A stretch of DNA of 64,000 nt from Paracoccus limosus (GTDB lineage Bacteria > Pseudomonadota > Alphaproteobacteria > Rhodobacterales > Rhodobacteraceae). Position numbers and translations under genes: made by a program. The stretch is taken from NCBI RefSeq assembly GCF_009711185.1, contig NZ_WMIF01000016.1, positions 1 to 64,000 on the forward strand, given 5' to 3'. This document shows, one piece after another, positions 18,788 through 27,387 of this stretch; position 1 is the first letter of the stretch, and each line of letters begins with the position of its first letter. The notes under the pieces were generated by a model. It did no database searches, was not told the DNA's origin, and saw only the letters and a program-made list of their open reading frames with translations.

Positions 18788-20746
18788 GTGGCCGAGAAAG
18801 ACAAACCCTGGCTCTTCCGCACCTATGCGGGGCACTCGACCGCCGAGAAATCGAACGCGCTTTACCGCACCAATCTGGCCAAGGGCCAGACCGGGCTTTC
18901 GGTGGCCTTCGACCTGCCGACCCAGACCGGCTATGACAGCGACCATGTGCTGGCGCGGGGCGAGGTCGGCAAGGTCGGCGTGCCGGTCTGCCATCTGGGC
19001 GACATGCGCGCGCTCTTCGACCAGATCCCGCTGGAACAGATGAACACCTCGATGACGATCAACGCCACCGCGCCGTGGCTGCTGTCGCTTTACATCGCCG
19101 TAGCCGAAGAGCAGGGCGCGGACGTGTCCAAGCTGCAAGGCACGGTCCAGAACGACATCATCAAGGAATACCTGTCGCGCGGCACCTATATCTGCCCGCC
19201 GAAACCGTCGCTGAAGATGATCACCGACGTCGCGGCCTATACGGCAAAGAGCCTGCCGAAATGGAACCCGATGAACGTCTGTTCCTATCACCTGCAAGAG
19301 GCCGGCGCGACGCCCGAGCAGGAGCTGGCCTATGCCTTGGCCACCGGCATCGCGGTGCTGGACGACCTGAAAGACAAGGTCGAACCCAAGGACTTCCCGA
19401 ACATGGTCGGCCGCATCTCGTTCTTCGTGAACGCCGGCATCCGCTTCGTGACCGAACTGTGCAAGATGCGGGCCTTTACCGAGCTCTGGGACGAGATCTG
19501 TCAGGAGCGCTACGGCATCGAGGAGGAAAGATACCGCCGCTTCCGCTATGGCGTGCAGGTGAACAGCCTCGGCCTGACCGAGCAGCAGCCCGAAAACAAC
19601 GTCTACCGCATCCTTCTGGAAATGCTGGCAGTGACGCTGTCGAAAAACGCCCGCGCCCGCGCTGTTCAGCTGCCGGCCTGGAACGAGGCGCTGGGCCTGC
19701 CGCGCCCCTGGGACCAGCAATGGTCGCTGCGCATGCAACAGATCGTCGCCTATGAAACCGACCTTCTGGAATACGGCGATCTCTTCGACGGCAACCCCGC
19801 CATCGCCGCAAAGGTCGAGGAACTGAAAGCCGGCGCCCGCGCCGAGCTGGAGACGCTGGACCAGATGGGCGGCGCCATCGCCTCGATCGAATACATGAAA
19901 TCGCGGCTGGTCGAATCGAATGCCGCCCGGCTGAACCGGATCGAGGCCAATGAAACCGTCGTCGTCGGCGTCAACCGCTGGCAACAGGGCGAACCCTCGC
20001 CGCTGACGGCGGGCGATGGCGGCATCATGGTGGTCGATCCGGCGGTCGAGCAGGACCAGATTGCCCGGCTTGACGCTTGGCGGCAGGCCCGCGACGAGAC
20101 GGCCGTCGAGGCCGCCCTCGTCGCGCTGCGCGAAGCCGCGCAGAAGGGGCAAAACGTGATGCCGTTCTCGGTCGTCGCCGCCAAGGCGGGTGCCACCACC
20201 GGCGAATGGGCACAGGTCATGCGCGAGGTCCATGGCGAATATCGCGGCCCGACGGGCGTGTCGCAAAGCCCCTCGAACCGCACCGAAGGGCTTGAGCCGA
20301 TCCGCGAGGCCGTCGATGCCGTCAGTCAGCGCCTTGGCCGCCGGCTGAAATTCCTGGTCGGCAAGCCCGGCCTCGACGGCCATTCCAACGGCGCCGAACA
20401 GATCGCCTTCCGCGCCCGCGACTGCGGCATGGACATCACCTACGAAGGCATCCGCCTGACCCCCGAACAGATCGTCGCCCGCGCGGCCGAGGAAGACGCC
20501 CATATCGTCGGCCTGTCGATCCTGTCGGGCAGCCACCTGCCGCTGATCGAGGATTTGATGGCCCGCATCCAGGCGGCGGGCCTTGCGCATGTGCCGGTGG
20601 TGGTCGGTGGCATTATCCCCGACGAGGATGCCGCCCGGCTCCGCGCCATGGGCGTGGCCCGCGTCTATACGCCCAAGGATTTCGAGCTGAACCGCATCAT
20701 GATGGATATTGTGGCGCTGGTCACGCCCAGCGAGGCGGCTGCCTGA
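18788..20746 (+). CDS. ecm: Ethylmalonyl-CoA mutase, B12-dependent
   Basis: Protein of 652 residues that converts ethylmalonyl-CoA to methylsuccinyl-CoA, the step after Ccr and epimerase. It is a one-chain acyl-CoA mutase: a barrel domain beginning WLFRTYAGHSTAEKSNALYR, then a C-terminal cobalamin domain with the DxHxxG motif DGHSNG at about residue 530 and VVGGIIPDEDA near the end. Length and the single chain fit the Ecm/MeaA group rather than two-subunit methylmalonyl-CoA mutase. GTG at 18788 has AAGGGA at good distance; an upstream ATG would add about 30 residues not expected for the family. Confidence 0.93.
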   Translation: MAEKDKPWLFRTYAGHSTAEKSNALYRTNLAKGQTGLSVAFDLPTQTGYDSDHVLARGEVGKVGVPVCHLGDMRALFDQIPLEQMNTSMTINATAPWLLSLYIAVAEEQGADVSKLQGTVQNDIIKEYLSRGTYICPPKPSLKMITDVAAYTAKSLPKWNPMNVCSYHLQEAGATPEQELAYALATGIAVLDDLKDKVEPKDFPNMVGRISFFVNAGIRFVTELCKMRAFTELWDEICQERYGIEEERYRRFRYGVQVNSLGLTEQQPENNVYRILLEMLAVTLSKNARARAVQLPAWNEALGLPRPWDQQWSLRMQQIVAYETDLLEYGDLFDGNPAIAAKVEELKAGARAELETLDQMGGAIASIEYMKSRLVESNAARLNRIEANETVVVGVNRWQQGEPSPLTAGDGGIMVVDPAVEQDQIARLDAWRQARDETAVEAALVALREAAQKGQNVMPFSVVAAKAGATTGEWAQVMREVHGEYRGPTGVSQSPSNRTEGLEPIREAVDAVSQRLGRRLKFLVGKPGLDGHSNGAEQIAFRARDCGMDITYEGIRLTPEQIVARAAEEDAHIVGLSILSGSHLPLIEDLMARIQAAGLAHVPVVVGGIIPDEDAARLRAMGVARVYTPKDFELNRIMMDIVALVTPSEAAA

Positions 20747-20766
20747 TCCGGTGGTGGGGTCAGCAT

Positions 20767-20848
20767 GGGTATTTGAAAAATGGTGAAGACAGGCGCCGCG
20801 CTGCAGGAGAGGCGCGTGGCCTGCAGCTTCACCATTTCAAAAATACCC
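20767..20848. repeat. Dispersed palindromic repeat, copy 1
   Basis: Inverted arms GGGTATTTGAAAAATGGTGA (from 20767) and its near-complement ending AAAATACCC (20848) enclose about 40 bp. Located between ecm and the AhpD-like gene, convergent 3' ends, where it could act as a bidirectional terminator. A close copy lies at 48092-48156. Confidence 0.8.
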
Positions 20849-20885
20849 AATGCGACCGCTGCAAAAGGCGTGGCGACGTCTGGTT

Positions 20886-21455
20886 CTAGCTGCGGCCCAG
20901 CATGTAGAATTCGTCATTCGGCCGGATGTCGCCGGCATTGACCAGTCGGTTCGACATGCCGAAAAAGGCCGCGATGGCGCCGATGTCCCAGATCTCGTCT
21001 TGCGAGAAGCCGGCCTCGGTCAGGGCCGCGTGGTCCTTGGGCTCGATGTGCTGGGCGGTAAGGGCGACCTGTTCGGCATAGGTCAGCATGGCGCGTTCGC
21101 GGGCGGTCAGATCCGCCTTGCGCCAGTTCACCGCCACCTGATCGGCGATCAGGGCGTTCTTGGCCCGGATGCGCAGGATGGCACCATGCGCCACCACGCA
21201 ATATTGGCATTGGTTCAGGCCTGAGGTGGCGACGACGATCATCTCGCGTTCGGCCTTGCTCAGGCCACCCTCGCGCTCCATCAGCGCGTCGTGATAGGTA
21301 AAGAAGGCGCGGAACTCGGTCGGGCGATGCGCCAGCGCCAGAAAGATGTTCGGCACGAAGCCGGATTTTTCGGCGACCTTGCGGATGCGCTGGGCGATAT
21401 CCTCGGGCATCTCGTCAAGCGAGGGCACCGGGAAGCGGCTGATCGGATGGGTCAT
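20886..21455 (-). CDS. Peroxidase-related enzyme, AhpD/CMD family
   Basis: Protein of 189 residues with the alkylhydroperoxidase D signature CxxCxxxH (Cys83, Cys86, His90 in NQCQYCVVAH), embedded in the typical run EREMIVVATSGLNQC. Such proteins reduce peroxides or act as carboxymuconolactone decarboxylase-like antioxidants; the electron donor is unknown. ATG at 21455 follows AAAGGAGA at good spacing. It is divergent from ffh, whose promoter lies about 65 bp upstream. Confidence 0.88.
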   Translation of the reverse strand: MTHPISRFPVPSLDEMPEDIAQRIRKVAEKSGFVPNIFLALAHRPTEFRAFFTYHDALMEREGGLSKAEREMIVVATSGLNQCQYCVVAHGAILRIRAKNALIADQVAVNWRKADLTARERAMLTYAEQVALTAQHIEPKDHAALTEAGFSQDEIWDIGAIAAFFGMSNRLVNAGDIRPNDEFYMLGRS

Positions 21456-21520
21456 GCGGGATCTCCTTTGCCGGGGCAGCTTCGGCAAGGCCGGGCCTTG
21501 GGTCAACCCGGCCCCGGCGG

Positions 21521-21549
21521 TTGACTCGCACCGGCATTCGGCCTATGCA
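21521..21549 (+). promoter_or_regulatory. Sigma-70-type promoter of ffh
   Basis: TTGACT (21521-21526), a 17-bp spacer and TATGCA (21544-21549). The predicted 5' untranslated region is about 130 nt and contains small GC hairpins (for example CCCCG-CCTG-CGGGG) before the GGAGG ribosome site of ffh. Confidence 0.6.
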
Positions 21550-21685
21550 TCCCCGGATTCCCGGAAGGACAGCCCTTCCGGTCCCCGCCTGCCGGGGATC
21601 GCCCTCCGTCAGCGCGTTGCGCCCACGGGGGCGTATCTGTTTATTCGCGCCCTTGCGGGCAACGGCAACCATTGGAGGGCCGCCG

Positions 21686-23182
21686 ATGTTTGAAAACCTG
21701 TCCGACCGCCTTGGCGGCGTCTTCGACCGGCTGACCAAGCAGGGCGCACTGACCGAGGATGACGTGACCGCCGCCATGCGCGAGGTGCGTGTCGCCCTGC
21801 TTGAGGCCGACGTCTCGCTGCCGGTCGCGCGCAATTTCGTGAAATCGGTGACCGCCAAGGCCACCGGCAGCGCCGTCACCAAGTCGATCACCCCAGGCCA
21901 GCAGGTCGTCAAGATCGTCCATGACGAGCTGATCAAGGTGCTGCAGGGCGAGGGCGCGCCCGACGCGCTGCGCATCGACAACCCGCCCGCGCCGATCCTG
22001 ATGGTCGGCCTGCAGGGCTCGGGCAAGACCACCACCACGGCGAAACTGGCCAAGCGGCTGAAGGAACGCGAGAAAAAGCGCGTCCTGCTGGCGTCTCTTG
22101 ACACCAACCGCCCGGCCGCCATGGAGCAGCTGGCGATCCTTGGCCAGCAGATCGGCGTCGACACCCTGCCGATCGTGCCGGGCGAAAATGCCGTGCAGAT
22201 TGCCAAACGCGCCAAGCAGCAGGCGAGCCTTGGTGGTTACGATGTCTATATGCTCGACACCGCCGGTCGTCTGCACATCGACCAAGTGCTGATGGACGAG
22301 GTGCAGGCGGTCCGTGACGTGGCCCAGCCGCGCGAGACGCTGCTGGTCGTCGACGGCCTGACCGGTCAGGACGCGGTGAATGTCGCGACCGAATTCGACG
22401 GCAAGGTCGGGATCTCGGGCGTGGTGCTGACCCGGATGGACGGCGACGGCCGTGGCGGTGCGGCGCTGTCGATGCGCGCGGTCACCGGCAAGCCGATCCG
22501 CTTCGTGGGTCTGGGCGAAAAGATGGACGCGCTGGAAGCCTTTGACGCGCAGCGTGTCGCCGGCCGTATCCTTGGCATGGGCGATATCGTCGCTCTGGTC
22601 GAGAAGGCGCAGGAAGTGCTGGAGGTCGAACAGGCCGAACGCATGATGAAGCGTTTCCAGAAGGGCATGTTCAACATGAACGACCTGCGCAGCCAGCTTG
22701 AGCAGATGCTCAAGATGGGCGGCATGCAGTCGATCATGGGCATGATGCCGGGCATGGGCAAGATGGCCAAGCAGGCCGAGGCCGCCGGTCTGGACGACAA
22801 GGCGATCAAGCGCCAGATCGCGCTGATCAACTCGATGACGAAAAAGGAACGCGCCAACCCGGACATGCTGCAGGCCAGCCGCAAGAAGCGGATCGCCAGC
22901 GGCGCCGGCATGGATGTGGCCGAGCTGAACAAGCTTTTGAAGATGCAAAAGCAGATGGCCGACACCATGAAAAAGCTGGGCAAGATGGGCAAGGGCGGCA
23001 TGCTGAAGCAGGCCATGCGCGCCATGACCGGCAAGGGTGGCGGTCTGCCCGACATGGCCAATGTCGATCCGGCGCAGATGGCCGAGGCCACCAAGATGCT
23101 GCAAGACCCCAAGGGTCTGGGCGGCGATCTGGGCAAGCTGGGCCTGCCCGGCGGTCTGTCGGGGCTGTTCGGGAAGAAATAA
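21686..23182 (+). CDS. ffh: Signal recognition particle protein
   Basis: GTPase of 498 residues that binds 4.5S RNA and signal sequences and targets membrane proteins to FtsY/SecYEG. N domain at 1-90, G domain with P-loop GLQGSGKTTT at about 108, DTAGRLHID and TRMDGDGRGG, then the methionine-rich M domain (about 320-498, for example GGMQSIMGMMPGMGKM). The C-terminal tail is long and rich in Gly, Met and Lys, usual in this group. GGAGG lies just before the ATG. It heads a run of genes reaching rpmE; the 4.5S RNA gene was not seen. Confidence 0.97.
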   Translation: MFENLSDRLGGVFDRLTKQGALTEDDVTAAMREVRVALLEADVSLPVARNFVKSVTAKATGSAVTKSITPGQQVVKIVHDELIKVLQGEGAPDALRIDNPPAPILMVGLQGSGKTTTTAKLAKRLKEREKKRVLLASLDTNRPAAMEQLAILGQQIGVDTLPIVPGENAVQIAKRAKQQASLGGYDVYMLDTAGRLHIDQVLMDEVQAVRDVAQPRETLLVVDGLTGQDAVNVATEFDGKVGISGVVLTRMDGDGRGGAALSMRAVTGKPIRFVGLGEKMDALEAFDAQRVAGRILGMGDIVALVEKAQEVLEVEQAERMMKRFQKGMFNMNDLRSQLEQMLKMGGMQSIMGMMPGMGKMAKQAEAAGLDDKAIKRQIALINSMTKKERANPDMLQASRKKRIASGAGMDVAELNKLLKMQKQMADTMKKLGKMGKGGMLKQAMRAMTGKGGGLPDMANVDPAQMAEATKMLQDPKGLGGDLGKLGLPGGLSGLFGKK

Positions 23183-23713
23183 GTGGTCACGCTCTCTGAC
23201 ACGCCTGTGCTGACGACCGAGCGTCTGGTCCTGCGCGCGCCGCAGGCCGGCGACTGGCCGGTCTGGCGTGAGTTTGCGCTCGGACCGCGTTCCGCCTGGG
23301 TCGGCGGCCCGATGGTGGGGCCGGGCATCGCTTGGCGCGCCTTTGGCCATATCATCGGCCATTGGGTGCTGCGCGGCTATGGCCTGTTCACCGTGACCGA
23401 CCGCGACAGCGGCGCGGTGCTGGGTAGCGTTGGGCCGTGGTTCCCGGACGGCTGGCCCGAGCATGAGATCGGCTGGACGCTTTGGAACGCCGAGGCCGAA
23501 GGGCGTGGCATCGCGCATGAGGCGGCGCTGGCCAGCCGCGATTTCGCCGCCCGCAAACTGGGCTGGAAAACCGCCGTCAGCTATATCCTGCCCGCCAATG
23601 ACCGGTCGGCGGCGTTGGCCCGGCGTCTGGGCGCGGCGGTGGATGCCGGCGCCGCCCATCCCGGCACCGAGCCCTGTACCGTCTGGCGCCACCCGGCGGA
23701 GGCCATGGCATGA
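23183..23713 (+). CDS. GNAT family N-acetyltransferase (RimJ/RimL-like)
   Basis: Protein of 176 residues starting with GTG immediately after the ffh stop codon. It opens with LTTERLVLRAPQAGDW, the usual start of RimJ/RimL-type acetyltransferases, and carries the acetyl-CoA region WNAEAEGRGIAHEAALA (a variant of R/QxxGxG/A) and the downstream NDRSAALARRLG. The acceptor could be a protein N terminus or a small molecule; it cannot be told. It is translationally coupled to ffh and ends in an ATGA overlap with a 31-codon ORF. Confidence 0.85.
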   Translation: MVTLSDTPVLTTERLVLRAPQAGDWPVWREFALGPRSAWVGGPMVGPGIAWRAFGHIIGHWVLRGYGLFTVTDRDSGAVLGSVGPWFPDGWPEHEIGWTLWNAEAEGRGIAHEAALASRDFAARKLGWKTAVSYILPANDRSAALARRLGAAVDAGAAHPGTEPCTVWRHPAEAMA

Positions 23714-23805
23714 GCTACGCGCGCTGCATCCCGGGTGTACGCCCTGTGTACGGGTGGTGTACAGCCGCTTTGAATGAAATCAAATGCTTGGAGATTTCCG
23801 CGTGA
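23710..23805 (+). CDS. Possible 31-residue coupled ORF
   Basis: ATG at 23710 overlaps the stop of the acetyltransferase gene (ATGA), and its TGA at 23803-23805 overlaps the GTG start of chorismate mutase (GTGA). The encoded peptide begins MSYARCIPGVRPVYGWC and resembles no family I know. The stretch contains GTGTAC three times (around 23740-23762). Overlaps at both ends suggest it may carry ribosomes across the gap. It may also be chance. Confidence 0.35.
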   Translation: MSYARCIPGVRPVYGWCTAALNEIKCLEISA

Positions 23806-24098
23806 GTGATGACGCCGCCCGCGCTGCGCAGCTTCTGAAAGAGCATCGCGCCAGCATCGACCGGCTGGACGCGATCCTGGTCTATACGCTGGCCGAACGC
23901 TTCAAGCACACCCAGAATGTCGGCCGCCTCAAGGCCGAACACGACCTTCCTCCGTCCGATCCCGCCCGCGAGGCGAGCCAGATCGAGCGGCTGGAACGCC
24001 TCGCGCGCGAGGCCGATCTCGACCCGGAATTCGCGCGCAAATTCCTGAACTTCGTGATCGCCGAAGTGATCCGGCATCACGAGACTTTCCAATCCTGA
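23802..24098 (+). CDS. Chorismate mutase, AroQ type
   Basis: All-helical protein of 98 residues that rearranges chorismate to prephenate on the way to Phe and Tyr. The pattern [22 protein letters not shown]...[22 protein letters not shown] matches monofunctional AroQ enzymes, including the first-helix Arg, the [11 protein letters not shown] segment and the R-x-x-Q equivalent later. GTG at 23802 is preferred because GGAG lies 8 nt before it; ATG at 23784 would add six residues but has no ribosome site. It is followed 46 bp later by rpsP. Confidence 0.9.
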   Translation: MSDDAARAAQLLKEHRASIDRLDAILVYTLAERFKHTQNVGRLKAEHDLPPSDPAREASQIERLERLAREADLDPEFARKFLNFVIAEVIRHHETFQS

Positions 24099-24144
24099 CG
24101 CGGGGATTCCCACGTCAACCCCCGCCATTCAAAGGAGAAAACCT

Positions 24145-24507
24145 ATGGCAATGAAGATCCGTCTGGCCCGTGGTGGTTCGAAAAAACGTCCGCACTACGC
24201 CATCGTCGCCTCTGATTCGCGCATGCCGCGCGACGGCCGCTTCCTGGAAAAGCTGGGCACCTACAACCCGCTGCTGGCCAAGGATTCCGAAGACCGCATC
24301 AAACTGGACGTCGAGCGCGCGAAATACTGGCTGAGCCAGGGCGCCCAGCCGACCGACCGCGTTGCCCGTTTCCTGGAAGCCGCCGGCGTCACCCCGAAAA
24401 CCGAGCGCAAGAACCTGAAAAAAGGCGAGCCGGGCAAGGCCGCGAAAGAGCGTGCCGAGAAGCGCGCCGCCCGTGAAGCTGCCGCTTCGGAAGCTGCTTC
24501 GGAATAA
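24145..24507 (+). CDS. rpsP: 30S ribosomal protein S16
   Basis: Protein of 120 residues. The first 80 are the conserved S16 domain ([30 protein letters not shown]), and the last 40 form a Lys/Glu/Ala-rich tail seen in alphaproteobacterial S16. It binds 16S rRNA early in small-subunit assembly. AAAGGAG precedes the ATG. The order rpsP-rimM-trmD-rplS is the classical ribosome/tRNA-modification operon, here continued by rpmE. Confidence 0.97.
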   Translation: MAMKIRLARGGSKKRPHYAIVASDSRMPRDGRFLEKLGTYNPLLAKDSEDRIKLDVERAKYWLSQGAQPTDRVARFLEAAGVTPKTERKNLKKGEPGKAAKERAEKRAAREAAASEAASE

Positions 24508-24511
24508 TCCC

Positions 24512-25018
24512 ATGGCCGAGCGGATCTGTGTCGGTGCGATTGCGGGCGCCTTTGGCGTCAAGGGCGAGGTAAGGCTGAAAAGCTTTACTTCTCAACCAGA
24601 TGATATCGCAGCTTACGGTCCGCTCTGGTCCGAGGATGGCAAGCGCAGTTTTACCATCCGCCTGACCCGCCCGGTAACGGGCGGGCTGGGTGCCCGGCTG
24701 TCGGGGGTGGAAACCCGCGACGATGCCGAGGCGCTGAAGGGCGTCACGCTCTGGGCCGACCGCGAGCGGCTGCCCTCGCTGCCCGATGACGAATTCTATC
24801 ATACCGACTTGATCGGCATGTCGGTCTATGATGCGGGCGGGGTGCTGATTGGCACCGTGCGCGCGATCTATGACCATGGCGCCGGCGATATCCTTGAAAT
24901 CTTTGGCCCCGGTCGCAAGCAGACGCTGCTGCTGCCCTTTACCCGCGCCTTCGTGCCGACGGTGGATATCGCGGCGGGCCGCATCATCGCCGACCCGCCC
25001 GAGGAAACCGAGGAATGA
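24512..25018 (+). CDS. rimM: Ribosome maturation factor RimM
   Basis: Protein of 168 residues that assists maturation of the 30S head and binds S19. The N-terminal RimM domain begins [21 protein letters not shown], and the PRC-barrel part follows ([42 protein letters not shown]). It starts 4 bp after rpsP and its stop overlaps trmD (ATGA), so it is part of the same message. Confidence 0.95.
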   Translation: MAERICVGAIAGAFGVKGEVRLKSFTSQPDDIAAYGPLWSEDGKRSFTIRLTRPVTGGLGARLSGVETRDDAEALKGVTLWADRERLPSLPDDEFYHTDLIGMSVYDAGGVLIGTVRAIYDHGAGDILEIFGPGRKQTLLLPFTRAFVPTVDIAAGRIIADPPEETEE

Positions 25019-25869
25019 CCGACGAGGGCGCCTCGGCAGGGATGAAATCGCATGGCCGGCTGTCGATCCGCGACAGCCTGCAACCGCGCGACCTGATGGC
25101 CGAGCCGCAGGTCAAGGGGGCATGGACCGCGCAGATCATCACCCTGTTTCCCGAGGCCTTTCCGGGGGTTCTGGGACTGTCCCTGACCGGCCGCGCGCTG
25201 GCCGAAGGGCTGTGGAATCTGCGCACCACTGACCTGCGCCCCTTTGGCATCGGCAAGCATCGCAATGTCGACGACACGCCCGCAGGCGGCGGCGCCGGCA
25301 TGGTGATCCGCGCCGATGTGATGGATGCGGCGCTGCGCGAGGCGGGCGGGCATCTGCCGGTGATTTACCTTTCGCCGCGCGGCAAGCCGTTTACGCAGGA
25401 CCGTGCACGCCAGCTGGCCAGCGGTCCCGGCATGACCCTGATCTGTGGCCGGTTCGAGGGTGTGGACCAGCGCGTTCTGGACGCCCACGGGGTCGAGGAA
25501 ATCAGCATCGGCGATTACGTCCTGACCGGCGGCGAGCTGGCCGCTCAGGTCTTGATCGACACGACGGTTCGGCTTATACCGCGCGTGCTGGGGAATCAGG
25601 ACTCTCTGGCCGAGGAATCCTTTTCCGACGGTCTGCTTGAGCATCCGCAGTATACGAAGCCCGCCCTTTGGGAAGGCCGCGCGATACCCGAGGTTCTGCT
25701 TTCGGGAAATCACGCGGCTATTGCCAGTTGGCGACGCGACATGGCCGAAAGGCTGACCAAGGAACGCCGCCCCGACCTGTGGCGGGCATACGGGGAAACC
25801 CGCATGGACCCGACAAAGGACCGACAGCTCTCGGGCGCATCAGACCAAGCGCGGGACTACCGCGAGTAA
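25015..25869 (+). CDS. trmD: tRNA (guanine-37-N1)-methyltransferase
   Basis: Protein of 284 residues that methylates G37 next to the anticodon, preventing frameshifts. The SPOUT core is clear: [13 protein letters not shown], the substrate loop [12 protein letters not shown], the trefoil knot residues [33 protein letters not shown], and [13 protein letters not shown]. About 35 residues precede the usual start, so internal ATG at 25063 or 25096 is possible, but the ATGA overlap with rimM favours 25015. The C-terminal tail ends [15 protein letters not shown]. Confidence 0.95.
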   Translation: MTDEGASAGMKSHGRLSIRDSLQPRDLMAEPQVKGAWTAQIITLFPEAFPGVLGLSLTGRALAEGLWNLRTTDLRPFGIGKHRNVDDTPAGGGAGMVIRADVMDAALREAGGHLPVIYLSPRGKPFTQDRARQLASGPGMTLICGRFEGVDQRVLDAHGVEEISIGDYVLTGGELAAQVLIDTTVRLIPRVLGNQDSLAEESFSDGLLEHPQYTKPALWEGRAIPEVLLSGNHAAIASWRRDMAERLTKERRPDLWRAYGETRMDPTKDRQLSGASDQARDYRE

Positions 25870-25885
25870 CCGAAGGAACCATGCG

Positions 25886-26266
25886 ATGAACCTGATCGCC
25901 CAACTGGAAGCCGAGCAAATCGCCTCGCTCGGCAAGGAAATCCCGGACTTCAAGGCCGGCGACACCGTCCGTGTCGGCTATAAAGTCACCGAAGGCACCC
26001 GCACCCGGGTGCAGATGTACGAAGGCGTGGTCATCTCGCGCAAGGGCGGCGGCATCGGTGCCTCGTTCACCGTGCGCAAGATCTCGTTCGGCGAAGGCGT
26101 GGAACGTGTGTTCCCGCTGTATTCGACCAACATCGATTCGATCACCGTCGTGCGCCGTGGCCGCGTCCGCCGCGCCAAGCTGTACTACCTGCGTGACCGT
26201 CGCGGTAAATCCGCCCGTATCGCCGAAGTCAGCAACTACAAGCCCAAAGCCGAAGCCAAGGCCTGA
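25886..26266 (+). CDS. rplS: 50S ribosomal protein L19
   Basis: Protein of 126 residues located at the 30S-50S interface. The family signature [14 protein letters not shown]-type start (here [17 protein letters not shown]), [23 protein letters not shown] and [23 protein letters not shown] are all present. AAGGA lies about 10 nt before the ATG. It continues the rpsP operon and is followed 11 bp later by rpmE. Confidence 0.97.
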   Translation: MNLIAQLEAEQIASLGKEIPDFKAGDTVRVGYKVTEGTRTRVQMYEGVVISRKGGGIGASFTVRKISFGEGVERVFPLYSTNIDSITVVRRGRVRRAKLYYLRDRRGKSARIAEVSNYKPKAEAKA

Positions 26267-26277
26267 GGAGACGCGCC

Positions 26278-26499
26278 ATGAAAGCAGATATTCACCCCGA
26301 CTACCACTTCATCACCGTGAAGATGACCGACGGCACCACCTACGACGTGCGCTCGACCTGGGGCAAGGAAGGCGACACCATGTCGCTGGACATCGATCCC
26401 AGCGTGCACCCGGCATGGACCGGCGGTTCGGCCAAGCTGATGGACACCGGCGGCCGCGTGTCGAAGTTCAAGAACAAATACGCCGGCCTGGGCTTCTGA
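26278..26499 (+). CDS. rpmE: 50S ribosomal protein L31
   Basis: Protein of 73 residues. The start [19 protein letters not shown] is typical. It lacks all cysteines, so it is the zinc-free form of L31, which in many bacteria replaces the zinc form under zinc limitation. In this group the zinc-free form is commonly the ordinary copy. GAGGAG precedes the ATG. It closes the ribosomal gene run and is followed by a strong terminator. Confidence 0.95.
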   Translation: MKADIHPDYHFITVKMTDGTTYDVRSTWGKEGDTMSLDIDPSVHPAWTGGSAKLMDTGGRVSKFKNKYAGLGF

Positions 26500-26552
26500 T
26501 CCCGGCTTGGCCCGCGCCCGGATCCGGGCGCAGGCCATCAGGCGAGAAAGCG

Positions 26553-26580
26553 AAACGCCGCCCCCCAAGGGGCGGCGTTT
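26553..26580 (+). terminator. Rho-independent terminator of the rpsP-rpmE operon
   Basis: Perfect 12-bp stem AAACGCCGCCCC / GGGGCGGCGTTT with a CCAA loop, about 55 bp after rpmE. It is symmetrical enough to act in both directions, so it may also stop the facing minus-strand genes. Confidence 0.85.
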
Positions 26581-26649
26581 CCAGTTCCGGGCTTGGCTTG
26601 CGGAACGGTGGGCCTGTCCGCAAACCTGAAGGGGAGGCGCCCGGACGGT

Positions 26650-26877
26650 TCAGATCAGCCCGGCAAACAGCGGCGACCAGATCGGCGCCTCGACCGGCTG
26701 ATGGCCCAGCGGCATGCCGGACAGCCGTTGCGTGCCGGTGTCGATCACCACGCGGCCGTCGCGATAGCGGCGCACCACCGGGCCCTGCGCGCTGCGATGC
26801 GTGGACAGCATGATCGTCGCATAGCGCTGGATGGACGTGGCGGGTGCGGGCTGGGTGGCAAGGGCAAAACGGATCAT
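26650..26877 (-). CDS. Small unknown protein, second of a coupled pair
   Basis: Predicted 75 residues, soluble, with no recognised domain. The sequence begins MIRFALATQPAPATSIQRYA and contains a short beta-rich centre (GPVVRRYRDGRVVIDTGTQR). Its ATG overlaps the stop of the upstream gene (TGATG at 26879-26875), so the two are translated together. No function can be proposed. It ends about 70 bp from the rpmE terminator, which may also end this transcript. Confidence 0.55.
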   Translation of the reverse strand: MIRFALATQPAPATSIQRYATIMLSTHRSAQGPVVRRYRDGRVVIDTGTQRLSGMPLGHQPVEAPIWSPLFAGLI

Positions 26878-27113
26878 CACTGGTTTCCTTTCCATTTGGC
26901 GGGCCGGACGGTGGCGTCCCAGCGCCGCGTGTCGCGGTGGCGCATCATCTGTTCGCGGGTCAGTTGCGGCTCACAGGTCAGCACGGCCAGCCGGAAACCG
27001 GCGACGGCATGGGGCTGTCCGGTCAGGCGGTCAATCAGCGCAACCTCGTAAAGCGGCGCGAGCCATTGGCGCGCAGTCCTGGCAAGGTTCGCAAGTCGGG
27101 TCGGTTTCGGCAT
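26877..27113 (-). CDS. Small unknown protein, first of a coupled pair
   Basis: Predicted 78 residues, basic, with no recognised domain (starts MPKPTRLANLARTARQWLAP, ends RPAKWKGNQ). A strong ribosome site AAAGGAG lies 6 nt before the ATG, supporting expression. It is coupled to the next gene by a TGATG overlap. Upstream, an unusually AT-rich 100 bp with several palindromes separates it from the divergent mipZ gene. The pair could be a small regulatory or toxin-antitoxin-like unit, but nothing in the residues shows this. Confidence 0.6.
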   Translation of the reverse strand: MPKPTRLANLARTARQWLAPLYEVALIDRLTGQPHAVAGFRLAVLTCEPQLTREQMMRHRDTRRWDATVRPAKWKGNQ

Positions 27114-27156
27114 CCTTGGCTCCTTTCCTTTGCGCAGGCGTGGCCGGCTTCTTCAT

Positions 27157-27251
27157 GTAACTATTACGACATAAGCAATCGTGTTTTTCAACTGAAATAT
27201 CTACTCAACGGGTCGTCTTAAATCCGCATGTGATTTCAGCCGGTTGAAATC
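27157..27251. promoter_or_regulatory. AT-rich divergent promoter region with palindromes
   Basis: Contains GTAA-CTA-TTAC (27157-27167), TTTCA-AC-TGAAA (around 27186-27197) and GATTTCA-N6-TGAAATC (27232-27251, with an inner CCGG). The last two share TTTCA...TGAAA, as expected for two sites of one dimeric regulator. It lies between the small gene pair (minus) and mipZ (plus). Confidence 0.5.
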
Positions 27252-27387
27252 GAGCGGCCGCGGCCCCTGCCGGATTTTCCCTTGTTTCGAGATTGCCGCA
27301 GTTGCGGCGAATCTTTGCCGCGCTTGGCTTTCCTTGGCCCGGGGGCGGACCTAATCTGCGCCAACAGCATGCGGGCAGGGGGGATTC

